Assembly: GCF_023101685.1 (NCBI RefSeq)
Contig: NZ_CP082164.1
Span: forward strand, 1,302,001-1,366,000
Origin: Bradyrhizobium sp. 186
GTDB taxonomy: Bacteria; Pseudomonadota; Alphaproteobacteria; Rhizobiales; Xanthobacteraceae
Length of the DNA stretch: 64,000 nt
Reading direction: 5' to 3'
Made by a program: the position numbers and the translations under genes. The notes under the pieces were generated by a model. The model had not been told where the DNA came from and did no database searches. It saw only the letters and a list, made by a program, of their open reading frames with translations. Position 1 is the first letter of the stretch. The number at the start of each line of letters is the position of its first letter. Positions 34,899 to 42,831 of the stretch are shown here, piece after piece.

Positions 34899-35191
34899 CG
34901 CTTCGGCGCTAGCTCACGCATGAACTCGCTCGCGTGCCCGATTTGGATACGCAATAATTCCGCTTGAAGCTCAATCACTTCCTGCAAATTCTTGGCGCGC
35001 GCGAGCTTGCGCGCGAATTCGAACGCGGTTGCCATGTTCCGCTGAGCGAGATCAAGCGCAAGATCGCCCGGTGGCGGAAGTGGCACCTTGGCCGCTTCAA
35101 AAAAGTACCCGAACGCTCTCTCGGTTTGGTCGATTGTTTTTTCGACCAGTTCACGAACGTCAGCCGGGACTTCCAACATCTGGTCTTTCAT
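34895..35191 (-). CDS. phasin-family protein
   Basis: A 98-residue amphipathic, helix-rich protein without cysteine. It reads VPADVRELVEKTIDQTERAF, then LAQRNMATAFEFARKLARAK, then LQEVIELQAELLRIQIGHAS, the Phasin_2 pattern (NLQE-ELQ-E-R-Q). Phasins coat polyhydroxyalkanoate granules. Short versions on mobile islands are common in bradyrhizobia. It stands alone on this strand, between two plus-strand blocks. Confidence 0.8.
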   Translation of the reverse strand: MKDQMLEVPADVRELVEKTIDQTERAFGYFFEAAKVPLPPPGDLALDLAQRNMATAFEFARKLARAKNLQEVIELQAELLRIQIGHASEFMRELAPKR

Positions 35192-35305
35192 TTCAGCGCC
35201 AGTCTCTCGAATTGTAGTTTTGCCGCCGCTTGCTGTATTTCACGTCAAAACTCAGGGTCGCGGAGGGTTGCGAGCGCGCAGAACTGGTCAGCCTGGTAGA
35301 GCGCC

Positions 35306-35659
35306 CTAGAGCTTGTTGCCTGTGCGCGAACTTACCACATTCTTAATGGATTTAGCCTTCGTGCGAGTAGCTGGTGCAGGGGGCGTAGGCGTTTCCTTCT
35401 GCCGAATGCCGACCGGAACATAAGGCTTCAGCGGCCACGCGCGAACCTTCACCCCGTCTTCCGTGAAATCAATCCCGGCGGCCGTAAGCTGATCCAGCAC
35501 AACCATTAAGGTGATTTCGTGTGGGACACGCCGGTTTGCTTCAAGGTCAATGATCGTGGATTTGTTCACATTGGCACCTTCAGCAAGATATCCCTGCGAC
35601 CAGCCGAGGATGGCCCTAGCCGCTCGAACCTGTGCCGCCAACAGAGAGTAATCTTTCAT
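35306..35659 (-). CDS. XRE-family regulator
   Basis: A 117-residue protein. The N-terminal helix-turn-helix (QVRAARAILGWSQGYLAEGA; NVNKSTIIDLEANRRVPHEI) is followed by a short domain LVVLDQLTAAGIDFTEDGVK typical of small rhizobial XRE proteins. The C-terminus is basic and probably disordered (TPPAPATRTKAKSIKN). It is divergent from the excisionase-like and integrase genes, so it may repress them. Confidence 0.85.
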   Translation of the reverse strand: MKDYSLLAAQVRAARAILGWSQGYLAEGANVNKSTIIDLEANRRVPHEITLMVVLDQLTAAGIDFTEDGVKVRAWPLKPYVPVGIRQKETPTPPAPATRTKAKSIKNVVSSRTGNKL

Positions 35660-35725
35660 TGGTAGTGCCCAAGCTTGAGTATTGACAAAAGTTGGAAATC
35701 CGATAAAAAGACGGAATCATCATCA

Positions 35726-36100
35726 ATGTCAAGCTTCATGATTATTCCCGTTCCGGCGAACGACAATATCGGTCCTGACCATCTTCTGCCCCTGAAGGAA
35801 GCGTGCAAGGTAGCGTTTCCAAGGGGCGGGATGACGGTCAGCGGTTTACGGCGGGAAGCGGCGCGTGGGCACCTTGTCGTCATGCGAATAGCAAACAGGG
35901 ATTTCACCACTCTCCGTAGCATCCAAGAAATGGGGAATCTATGCCGCGTCGCAGCCGAGGACCTTACCTCTATTGGCGGAGCGAACGCCGTAAAGCTGGA
36001 AAAATCATCGGCCGTGCAACATGGATCATCATCGACGGCAGCAAGCATGTTGCCACGGGATGCGTTGCTGGCGAAGATTCAAAGGCACAAGAGTGCCTAG
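35726..36100 (+). CDS. excisionase-like DNA-binding protein
   Basis: A protein of about 124 residues. The segment HLLPLKEACKVAFPRGGMTV then SGLRREAARGHLVVMRIANR has the winged-helix layout of recombination directionality factors. A DFTTLRSIQEMGNLC segment follows. It overlaps the integrase start by 160 bases in another frame. The position directly before the integrase and divergent from an XRE gene fits an Xis role. The start is uncertain (35675 or 35726); no good ribosome-binding site is visible for either. Confidence 0.65.
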   Translation: MSSFMIIPVPANDNIGPDHLLPLKEACKVAFPRGGMTVSGLRREAARGHLVVMRIANRDFTTLRSIQEMGNLCRVAAEDLTSIGGANAVKLEKSSAVQHGSSSTAASMLPRDALLAKIQRHKSA

Positions 36101-37221
36101 CGCAGTATATCATCAAGAAGCATAGCCCTGTTCGTCGCGAACGGCTGATCGAGAACATCGATGTCGCGGATGTGCTGAACGTCTATTACGACGACACTCG
36201 CGTGCGCCAAGCCAACAAATCCAAGTTAGATGAGCGAATATCTCGTCTTGCGAATTGGTGGGGCGGAAAGGTACTCGCGGATGTAAATGGCGAGTCTTGT
36301 CGAGGTTACGCAACTTGGCGCGGCAGCGACGGCGGCGCGCGCCGCGATCTTGAAGACTTGAGGGCTGCGATCAATCACCATGAAAAGGAAGGTTATCATC
36401 GCGGCCGAGTTCGCGTGGTTTTGCCGGAGAAGGGACTTCGTCGCGAACGGTGGTTGACACGTTCGGAGGCGGCAGCACTGGTATGGGCGTGTTGGCGCTA
36501 TCGCGAAACCCAAACCGTCCATGTTGGAAAGCTCAAGGGCACGAAGGTCGAAACCGATAAGCGACCACTGCGACACGTTGCGCGGTTCATTCTCATGGGG
36601 CTTTATACAGGCACTCGCGCGGGAGCGATCGCCAGCGCATCACCGTCCCGCGAGCCGGGAAAGTCCTTCGTTGATTTGGAATCCGGCATCTTCTACCGGC
36701 TTGCCATTGGAAAGCGCGCGACCACCAAGCGACAGACACCTGTACCTCTTCCGAAGCGTCTTCTGACTCACATGCGACGGTGGTCGCGGCTTGGAATATC
36801 GAAGCTGCATTTCGTCGAATGGAACGGGCGACCCGTCGCTTCCGTGAAAACGGGATTTGCATCCGCCGTCCGCCTTGCCAAGATTGACCTTTCGGCTGGG
36901 AACGTCACGCCGCACACGCTGCGGCACACTGCAGCGACTTGGCTGATGCAACGCGGAGTGCCCCTGTGGGAAGCCGCCGGATACCTTGGAATGAGTGAAA
37001 AGACTCTCCGGGAAGTCTATGGCCATCACCATCCCGACCATTTGCACCGGGCAGCGAACGCAATCGGTACACACGCGGCACCGAGGAAGAACGTTCCTTT
37101 GGTTATCCCATTGGTTGAGGAAAGAGCGAAGCGAGATAGAGCCGCGCAAGCCCTTGAAAATACTGGTGGGCCCGGCAGGACTCGAACCTGCAACCAGACC
37201 GTTATGAGCGGCCGGCTCTAA
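35941..37221 (+). CDS. int: tyrosine recombinase (integrase) adjoining tRNA
   Basis: A 426-residue phage-type integrase. N-terminal arm and SAM-like DNA-binding domain extend to about residue 190. The catalytic domain has the first Arg in MGLYTGTRAGAI, HTLRHTAATWLMQRG for the His-X2-Arg box, the late His near GYLGMSEKTL, and the nucleophile Tyr in REVYGHHHPDHLHRAA. The last residues (GGPGRTRTCNQTVMSGRL) are the translation of the tRNA gene on the other strand, so the reading frame ends inside the tRNA. This is the classic arrangement of an element integrated at a tRNA 3' end. The island should extend to the left. Confidence 0.92.
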   Translation: MPRRSRGPYLYWRSERRKAGKIIGRATWIIIDGSKHVATGCVAGEDSKAQECLAQYIIKKHSPVRRERLIENIDVADVLNVYYDDTRVRQANKSKLDERISRLANWWGGKVLADVNGESCRGYATWRGSDGGARRDLEDLRAAINHHEKEGYHRGRVRVVLPEKGLRRERWLTRSEAAALVWACWRYRETQTVHVGKLKGTKVETDKRPLRHVARFILMGLYTGTRAGAIASASPSREPGKSFVDLESGIFYRLAIGKRATTKRQTPVPLPKRLLTHMRRWSRLGISKLHFVEWNGRPVASVKTGFASAVRLAKIDLSAGNVTPHTLRHTAATWLMQRGVPLWEAAGYLGMSEKTLREVYGHHHPDHLHRAANAIGTHAAPRKNVPLVIPLVEERAKRDRAAQALENTGGPGRTRTCNQTVMSGRL

Positions 37222-37239
37222 CCATTGAGCTACGGGCCC
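37164..37239 (-). tRNA. tRNA with CAT anticodon, Ile2 (lysidine) type
   Basis: A 76-base cloverleaf on the minus strand. Acceptor GGGCCCG pairs with CGGGCCC, followed by ACCA encoded in the gene. D arm is GCTCAATGGTTAGAGC, anticodon loop CTCATAA, T arm GCAGGTTCGAGTCCTGC. A CAT anticodon could be Met or Ile2. The acceptor and anticodon stems fit the Ile2 type modified by TilS better than the initiator or elongator Met tRNAs. The 3' end is the integration site for the adjacent integrase. Confidence 0.9.
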
Positions 37240-37853
37240 CGCTGCTGGCGACCGCGGAACGACGCTCGGACCGGCGCGGGGGCTCGTTTACAGGGGGGCT
37301 GACATTCTGGCAATCCCATTGAAAGAGCCTCCCTCCTGTCCTCCTCCCTCCCGAGAAGTGCCGATTGAGTCATGCCTTAGCTCATTCTCGCTGAACAGAA
37401 CAGGCCGACTAACCAGGTGAGCTTCTCGCGTCGGTCCAGCGGGCGCGCAGGCAGTCGCCGCCACACGATGGCAATGACGCTTACACACGAATATCAATCT
37501 ATACCGACTGCACCCAGCCCGATCGCCGCGATTGCGGTGGGGCGGGGATCGACAGCGGTTGTCGCGCTGGCCGCAGTGTCAGGCGCATCGCCATCGCGTT
37601 CTCTTCAATTTAAGTAAAGGATGCCACAGCTTCAAACAGACATCTGGCTGTAGCGTATTTGTTAGCTTCGTCCTCCATTATCGCTGATCTCTACTTTGGT
37701 TGCTCTCACATTGGCCACCCGAGCTTGAGGATTGGTTGGCTTCACCGAACCCAATAGGCGACGGCTGGCCAGGTCCCCGGAGTTCGGATCGATCGCTGTG
37801 GAGTTACCCCAAACCTATACTGGCTCGCCTGCTTGAGACTGTGGGATCTCCAA
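37240..37853. other. intergenic region upstream of the tRNA, no gene seen
   Basis: Short frames only. The tRNA promoter should lie just right of 37239. I see no convincing protein, RNA or repeat. Confidence 0.4.
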
Positions 37854-38050
37854 ATGAACGCCGCTACAACTGCGCTTCTACGGTCGGTCCTCGATGAGGT
37901 CTGCGTAAGCCTTTCCGCTACGAGACAGGCGCTCGCGTTGATGTCGCCTCGAAAATTCTGGAAGCTGCCAGCAGAGGCGAGACGAGGCCCGAGCGACTCA
38001 AAGAGATCGGTCGGCAAGCGCTTTCCAAAGCTGCGACCATCCCGCGATAG
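37854..38050 (+). pseudogene. small helical rhizobial protein, frameshifted
   Basis: From ATG 37854 the frame reads MNAATTALLRSVLDEVCVSL and then breaks near 37912. In the next frame RYETGARVDVASKILEAASR then GETRPERLKEIGRQALSK leads to a stop at 38050. Together they make a protein of about 65 residues of a type common in bradyrhizobia (LDEVC, RVASKILEAA, LK-IGR-AL). One missing base explains it. Function unknown. Confidence 0.6.
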
Positions 38051-38414
38051 GTCCTCGGCACCACGCGGGCTTCCCAGGACGACCTACTACACGAGTGTTC
38101 CGCCGCGCGGCTGTGCCCAGTCGCGCTTAAAACATGCGTTCCGCCGTGGAAAGCCGCAGGAAGTCTGCTCTAAGGCTCGGCCGATTTTCCGGGAATAGCA
38201 GGACCGCGGCCAGGTGCCGTACCATTCCGACCTCTTATTGCTGCGCCTGTTGCATCCAGCGTCCCGCTCAAGTTTGGTCGCGCTCGCACCATTCATACTG
38301 AAGCCTCTTTCTGAGGTCCTGACGGACTGGACCGGCTATCTTCCATTGATTAAGATCAAACGGCGCAATTCGGATGCTCTATCTTCAGCGAGCTTAACGG
38401 AGGCAAGAGATCTC

Positions 38415-38678
38415 ATGCGCTACCTTCTCCTTACCGGAGTGTTAGCACCCATCCTCGTCGGCTTTGGATCGCGCTCGACCGCTGCTTCGCCGGTTCATTC
38501 GTACACCCCATCGGTTCGCCAAGACGTTTATTGCCTGCAGGGACGTAGTTGGGGATATCCGGGCAATTGCCAGTTCTCAACCTATAGCCAGTGCATGGCT
38601 ACCGCATCCGGTACCTACACCTATTGCGGTATCAATCCGATCTACGCTTTTGAGAGACAAGGAAGACAACAGCGCTGA
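38415..38678 (+). CDS. DUF3551-family secreted protein
   Basis: An 87-residue protein from ATG 38415, chosen because CGGAGG lies about ten bases upstream. A hydrophobic signal sequence (YLLLTGVLAPILVGFGS) is followed by the DUF3551 core: DVYCLQGRSWGYPGNCQFST, then YSQCMATASGTYTYCGINPI. Four cysteines probably form two disulfides in the periplasm. The family is nearly restricted to Bradyrhizobium and relatives, so it is a useful taxonomic clue. Function unknown. Confidence 0.85.
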   Translation: MRYLLLTGVLAPILVGFGSRSTAASPVHSYTPSVRQDVYCLQGRSWGYPGNCQFSTYSQCMATASGTYTYCGINPIYAFERQGRQQR

Positions 38679-39431
38679 TGTGAATCAGAATTGCTAGATG
38701 AGCCAAGCGGCGGCTTCGGACTCAAGATCTGCCCTTCGAGGCTCTTGTTGCCCTCGTCCGACCTCACCTGGTTCTGCGCTGAATTCCGCTTTTCTGGAGG
38801 GAGGCTGGGTCCCGCGGCGTATCCCAAAGCCCTGCGCTTATCCTCCCACAAACAACTGAGGACCACGAGATCTGTTCGAACAGTGGTGGCTGAACGGAGA
38901 TTCATCAAGACAGCCCCCAAGACGCCGGAAAATATCAGGCGATTCGGCTTAACATCGGTGGGCCGGCTGTGGCTGTCGATTTGGGCCGGCGGCTGCAAGC
39001 AGACTGGCAAGGCGCCGTCCTGTGTGATGCTGAGGCAGGGCGGCCCCACTGCTTTGATTGCCTACCAGAGTGTGGGTGCACTCGGCCGTTAGGCGCCAGT
39101 TCTGAGCAGATATGCGGCGCCTGAGCGCCCGCAATGGCCGCTAATCGTTGTGGTTGTGATGCTGCATCGCCCCATATTTCTGTGGGAGGTCAGCCATTGG
39201 TTAGATCACCTATTTCGTCATCGCCGCGATGCTCTTTTGGGGCGCTCTCAGTGCATTCTCTACTCTCTTTGGAAGTTGCCGTTCTAGTGATCGCGCTGGC
39301 CGGTCTCAGACTATCGGGATGCTGATTGGCATGATCTTTCGAAAAGTTTGGTCCTCTTGCGACTTCCCGGGACCCGGCTGGCAAGTGCTTCATCCCGAGG
39401 ATTGTGCGGAGGTGATGGGGCAGGGGCTTTT
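38679..39431. other. region without a convincing gene
   Basis: Frames of up to 135 codons exist on both strands, but their translations are low in recognisable structure. A short hydrophobic stretch around 39205-39290 (ITYFVIAAMLFWGALSAF) could be the remnant of a small membrane protein. Confidence 0.35.
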
Positions 39432-39923
39432 TCAGTCTTGCGTCGGCCCGAAGTCGCTCGCCAAGAACTGATCTTGTGTCCACTGCCTCAGCGCATCATC
39501 GTTGAGCGCCGAGTTGACTAGGGCATTCCAGTTCTTACCTGCCTCTTTCCATTTCGTTTTCCGGTCCGGAAGGTTCCGCAGCAACTGGAATGCGCTCGTT
39601 GCAATCTTGCTTGCCTCTTTACCTTCAGCAGCCTCGCGGATCAGGTCTTTGAACATTTGCTCCGGAAAAATCCACCCGGCGCCCGTGAAGCGGCCGGCAA
39701 ATATGTATTCGAATGAGGCGCGAAACATGACGGCAGCTAAGGCATCCTCATGTTCCGTCCCTGCACTGCGCACGTCAAACCATTGCAGCAGTCTTCGAAC
39801 AGCGGCAGCAGGGGCAAACTGGCGATCACCGAGGGTCAGAGATACGAACATGTATGCGATGTCCGATTGAAGTTCGTCGTCCAGGGACACGTACCAATCT
39901 TTGATCGCTTGAATAGGTGTCAT
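39432..39923 (-). CDS. hypothetical cytosolic protein
   Basis: A 163-residue acidic, helix-rich protein starting MTPIQAIKDWYVSLDDELQS. Aromatic-rich helical segments follow (AVRRLLQWFDVR; FEYIFAGRFTGAGWIFPEQM; NWNALVNSALNDD). Composition and length look like a real gene; I recognise no family. It lies alone between decayed stretches. Confidence 0.5.
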   Translation of the reverse strand: MTPIQAIKDWYVSLDDELQSDIAYMFVSLTLGDRQFAPAAAVRRLLQWFDVRSAGTEHEDALAAVMFRASFEYIFAGRFTGAGWIFPEQMFKDLIREAAEGKEASKIATSAFQLLRNLPDRKTKWKEAGKNWNALVNSALNDDALRQWTQDQFLASDFGPTQD

Positions 39924-40532
39924 GAAAAAATCTCAAGAAAAACGTAGTGAGATAGGGGATGCGCGATCTAGCACGCTTGTTCACGTACTGCCACGGCTCT
40001 CAATGCAGCCTGATTGTCTGCAGAGACCGGCGGGTTACGAATCGCTGCGTCTCTGCTGTGCGGCATCGACGATGGTGCTCGCAGCAGCTCGATCGCACCT
40101 CGCTGTCGCTGCAAAACGAAAGGCTCCGAACAGAAAAGGATATGAAGCAACGGCGAACAGGTGGTAAGTCCTGTCAATGAAACATTTCGGCCGGTTGTCC
40201 TCACATTCGAGGGCGAGATCATTCTGACGATCAATCTAATCTGCGCCGTCGAGGACGACGCCAAGGCACGTGGTGAGAAGCTGCTCGAGGATGACGTTTT
40301 TAGAACTCTGAGATGGACCATTAGCCAAATGCTGCAGAGCCACTGCTTCTCATCGTCCCACGGAAAAAGATGCGGAAACCGATCGGCCGAGCGCGCAAAC
40401 TCGACGACGGCCTGCCGCTCGAGCTGTTCCACGAGATGCGAAAGTAGATCCAAGTCGCGATCTCAGGATTTGGCTTCGGCTTGTTGTGATCGCCGGAGCG
40501 ACGTAGGTTGTTCATTCTGAATTATTAACACG
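39924..40532. other. degenerate stretch
   Basis: Plus-strand frame pieces around 40180-40446 look like parts of a former gene (VVLTFEGEIILTINLICAVE; MRKPIGRARKLDDGLPLELF). They do not lie in one frame and have no recognised family. Nothing else is seen. Confidence 0.3.
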
Positions 40533-41105
40533 CTAATCTTCCCGCGCTTGCTGCTCTCTTGGGGATGGTTCCTGCGTCTTTAATGCGGCGTGCAGGCGAG
40601 CTTTTTCCAGCCGATGCCTGACTCCGCTAAGGCAGCTAGCCAATTTGGCGAATTCCTTAATACCAAGATAATCAAGACAAAGTGTTCGAGTTCTTCCTGC
40701 TGTGCCGCGATGCTCGCAAGACGTTTGCGAGCGTTATCTGTTAGCGACAGGTGTACAACTCGGGCATCCCTTCGTGCAGGGCTTGCGGCGCACAAACCGT
40801 TTTTCCTCAAGCCGCTTCGAGTGTATCGTGATAAAGGATGAGTCAACCTTCATCAACTTTGCAACCACGTTGACCGGAACACCGTCATCGCTGTCCAAGT
40901 CTGTGAGCGCCATCAAGATCATCATTTGCGCTCCAGCAATACCGAGCGCATTCGCCTGGAAACAGCGAAGGTCGTCCAGACATACATTGATGGATATGAT
41001 TTCCCACGTCTGAGTACATCCTGACTCGCGGCAGGGCTCTTTCTGAGCCTTCTTATTAATCCAGGCAACTTCGGCGCCATCAAATCTCAGGAGCTCCATC
41101 CTCAA
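40533..41105 (-). pseudogene. MarR-family regulator with two frameshifts
   Basis: The first frame (from about 41105) includes ANALGIAGAQMMILMALTDL then VNVVAKLMKVDSSFITIHSK, a winged helix-turn-helix of MarR type, then RLEEKRFVRRKP. The wing and dimerisation part continue in a second frame (DARVVHLSLTDNARKRLASI) and, after another shift near 40670, in a third (DYLGIKEFAKLASCLSGVRH to a stop at 40533). Two independent indels make this a true pseudogene. An exact start for the intact gene cannot be fixed. Confidence 0.7.
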
Positions 41106-41748
41106 ACTATTCCGGGCGAGCAGAGCTCAACAAGCGGGAATAAATGTTCGCCTGCCCGAAGCGTCGAATCTCAGGTCAATGAGCTGAAATCCCGCCCACT
41201 CGCTCCCGTACCAACCTTCTTTGCAGGGAGGTCCGGTGCTTAAGCTGCCAAGGGTACAAATCAACCTCACACGATCACGGTGATGAAATCGGTCAAAAAT
41301 CTGCTCTTAAACGCAGATTCGAGCGTCACTCCGGGTTCTCAGGCTCATCTAATCGACAACTGTGCGCGCAGAAAGTCGCGACTCGCGGGGCGCGGCTTGA
41401 ACTGTCCAACGAGGACGTAGAATAGGTTGATCCGCACACGCGTGGAGCTCAGCGTCACGAGCCGCTTTGAGCGCGACTTCATGCCGATCTGGATCATCCG
41501 TCGTCGTGGCGCAGGTTACGTTAATAGGCTCACTGTTGACGCGTCATGTAGCTGATAGCGCAAATCATCCTGTACGCAGATTTTCTGCGGATACCTTGGC
41601 TGAGCTGCCAGTCTTGATCTCGAAGCTGATCAAGGCTCCCTCTGCAAGATGGATGTGTGTCCCCCGGCGTGGTGTAGCACCGCGTTCCCCGGCAAGAGCC
41701 GGGCCGGTCAGCTGGCGAGTGCCGGAAGGCTGACGGTTGGAGCATCGC
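41106..41748. other. region without a gene
   Basis: No frame with recognisable content. The right part (about 41640-41748) probably contains the non-coding end of the IS256-type remnant that follows. Confidence 0.35.
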
Positions 41749-41888
41749 TCAACGCTCGATGGTTTCCCGCGTCATGTATCGGGCACGCTGGACCGCCCAT
41801 CGTTCTGTTCGAGCAGGATCGCTCCGATGAGGCGGACGATGGCATCCTCATTGGGGGAAGATACCGAGCACCTCGGTCCGCCTCATTT
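41749..41888 (-). mobile_element. IS256-family transposase 3' remnant
   Basis: Minus-strand pieces read RRTEVLGIFP, NEDAIVRLIGAILLEQND and AVQRARYMTRETIER. This is the characteristic C-terminus of IS256 transposases (NEDAIVRLVGA-LEQNDEWAVQRARYM). An extra base in a C run (about 41855) and a 4-bp deletion at the EW position disrupt it. The DDE part is missing. Confidence 0.75.
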
Positions 41889-42040
41889 CCTCTCCGTCTT
41901 GTGCTTCACGATGAACCGGCCATCTCGGGTCCGCCCGCAGTAGTGGGTGAAGCCGAGGAGGCGAAGGTCTCCTGGACAGCCCAGTGCTCCACGAAGGCGA
42001 GCCTACATTTCCCGAAGAGACACAGCCAAACCTCGCGAGA
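41883..42040 (-). mobile_element. group II intron reverse-transcriptase C-terminal remnant
   Basis: The frame ending at 41883 reads LRLLGFTHYCGRTRDGRFIV then KHKTERK. This is the hallmark LGFTHYCG motif at the end of the RT domain of group II intron ORFs. The intron RNA and the rest of the ORF are absent. It is joined almost directly to the IS256 remnant, suggesting an old nested insertion. Confidence 0.7.
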
Positions 42041-42085
42041 GTGAGTTCCCAATCTAAGGTAGCGACAGAGCAAGAAGATTGAAAA

Positions 42086-42478
42086 CTACCATACGCGCGT
42101 GAAGGTATCGGCACCCTTCAACTTGCCGGGCTTGCCGTTCTTGTCAACGTAGAACAGCGTCCATGAGGTCGGCATTTGAGACCCGTTGAGTTTTCCAACC
42201 CACCGGGTGAAGGAATTGCACTGGGCAAAGGTAACAACAAAATACAAGCCAGTTGGGCTAACGGCTCCCGATGCAGGATAAGGAATGCCCTGGCACGCAA
42301 ACCCTTGAGCATGGTTTGTGAAAGTCCCTTGTATTGCCCCGCTATTGGCGGACCAAACAAAAAGTTCTGAACCTCGTTCATTCTTCCAGTATGAGGGAGC
42401 AGGAAGCCCCTGCGCAATGGCCTCGGCGGAAAGAAAGAAGGAATGGGCGAGCAGCAAGAGTCCCAGAAGTCTCTTCAT
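42086..42478 (-). CDS. avidin-family secreted protein, bradavidin II-like
   Basis: A 130-residue protein from ATG 42478. Signal peptide MKRLLGLLLLAHSFFLSAEA is followed by an avidin beta-barrel: PSYWKNERGSELFVWSANSG, then AIQGTFTNHAQGFACQGIPY, then FAQCNSFTRWVGKLNGSQMP, then TSWTLFYVDKNGK. It shows the Trp, Asn/Ser and FTRW residues of the biotin-binding repeats. It very closely resembles bradavidin II, a biotin-binding protein described from Bradyrhizobium. Two Cys probably form a disulfide. I do not use the earlier ATG (42514) because it precedes the signal peptide. Biological role unproven; biotin sequestration is the usual suggestion. Confidence 0.85.
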   Translation of the reverse strand: MKRLLGLLLLAHSFFLSAEAIAQGLPAPSYWKNERGSELFVWSANSGAIQGTFTNHAQGFACQGIPYPASGAVSPTGLYFVVTFAQCNSFTRWVGKLNGSQMPTSWTLFYVDKNGKPGKLKGADTFTRVW

Positions 42479-42827
42479 ATTGAAGCCCCAAAAAAGGTCA
42501 CTTAAAGGTCGCAACGTGGATCATCTAGCGTGATACAACTTGAGGTCATATTCGCTGCTCTTATCTCGCTTTCGGCAAAGGAATGCGGCGCATATACCCG
42601 AAATCGCGCTGGATCGCGGCGTAGCCGGACCCTGTCGAGCCCTCGGCGCTTTTCATCCTCGAATCGGTTCGCCTGGGCGGCTGCGCGCCGAGCCGATGCT
42701 CGGTTATTTTGATGTGAGGCAGCAACGCCATGACTATGGTCGTCGGAGGAGATGCGGAGAGTAGAGGTCATTGTCCACGAGCTGTATCGGATCGGGCAAT
42801 CCGCGCCAGGACGTCCATCCCGTGTTG
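42479..42827. other. intergenic between avidin gene and IS701
   Basis: No convincing gene. The frame from 42502 to 42891 on the minus strand is a run-on through the IS end and has no motif. Confidence 0.35.
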
Positions 42828-42831
42828 CTAG

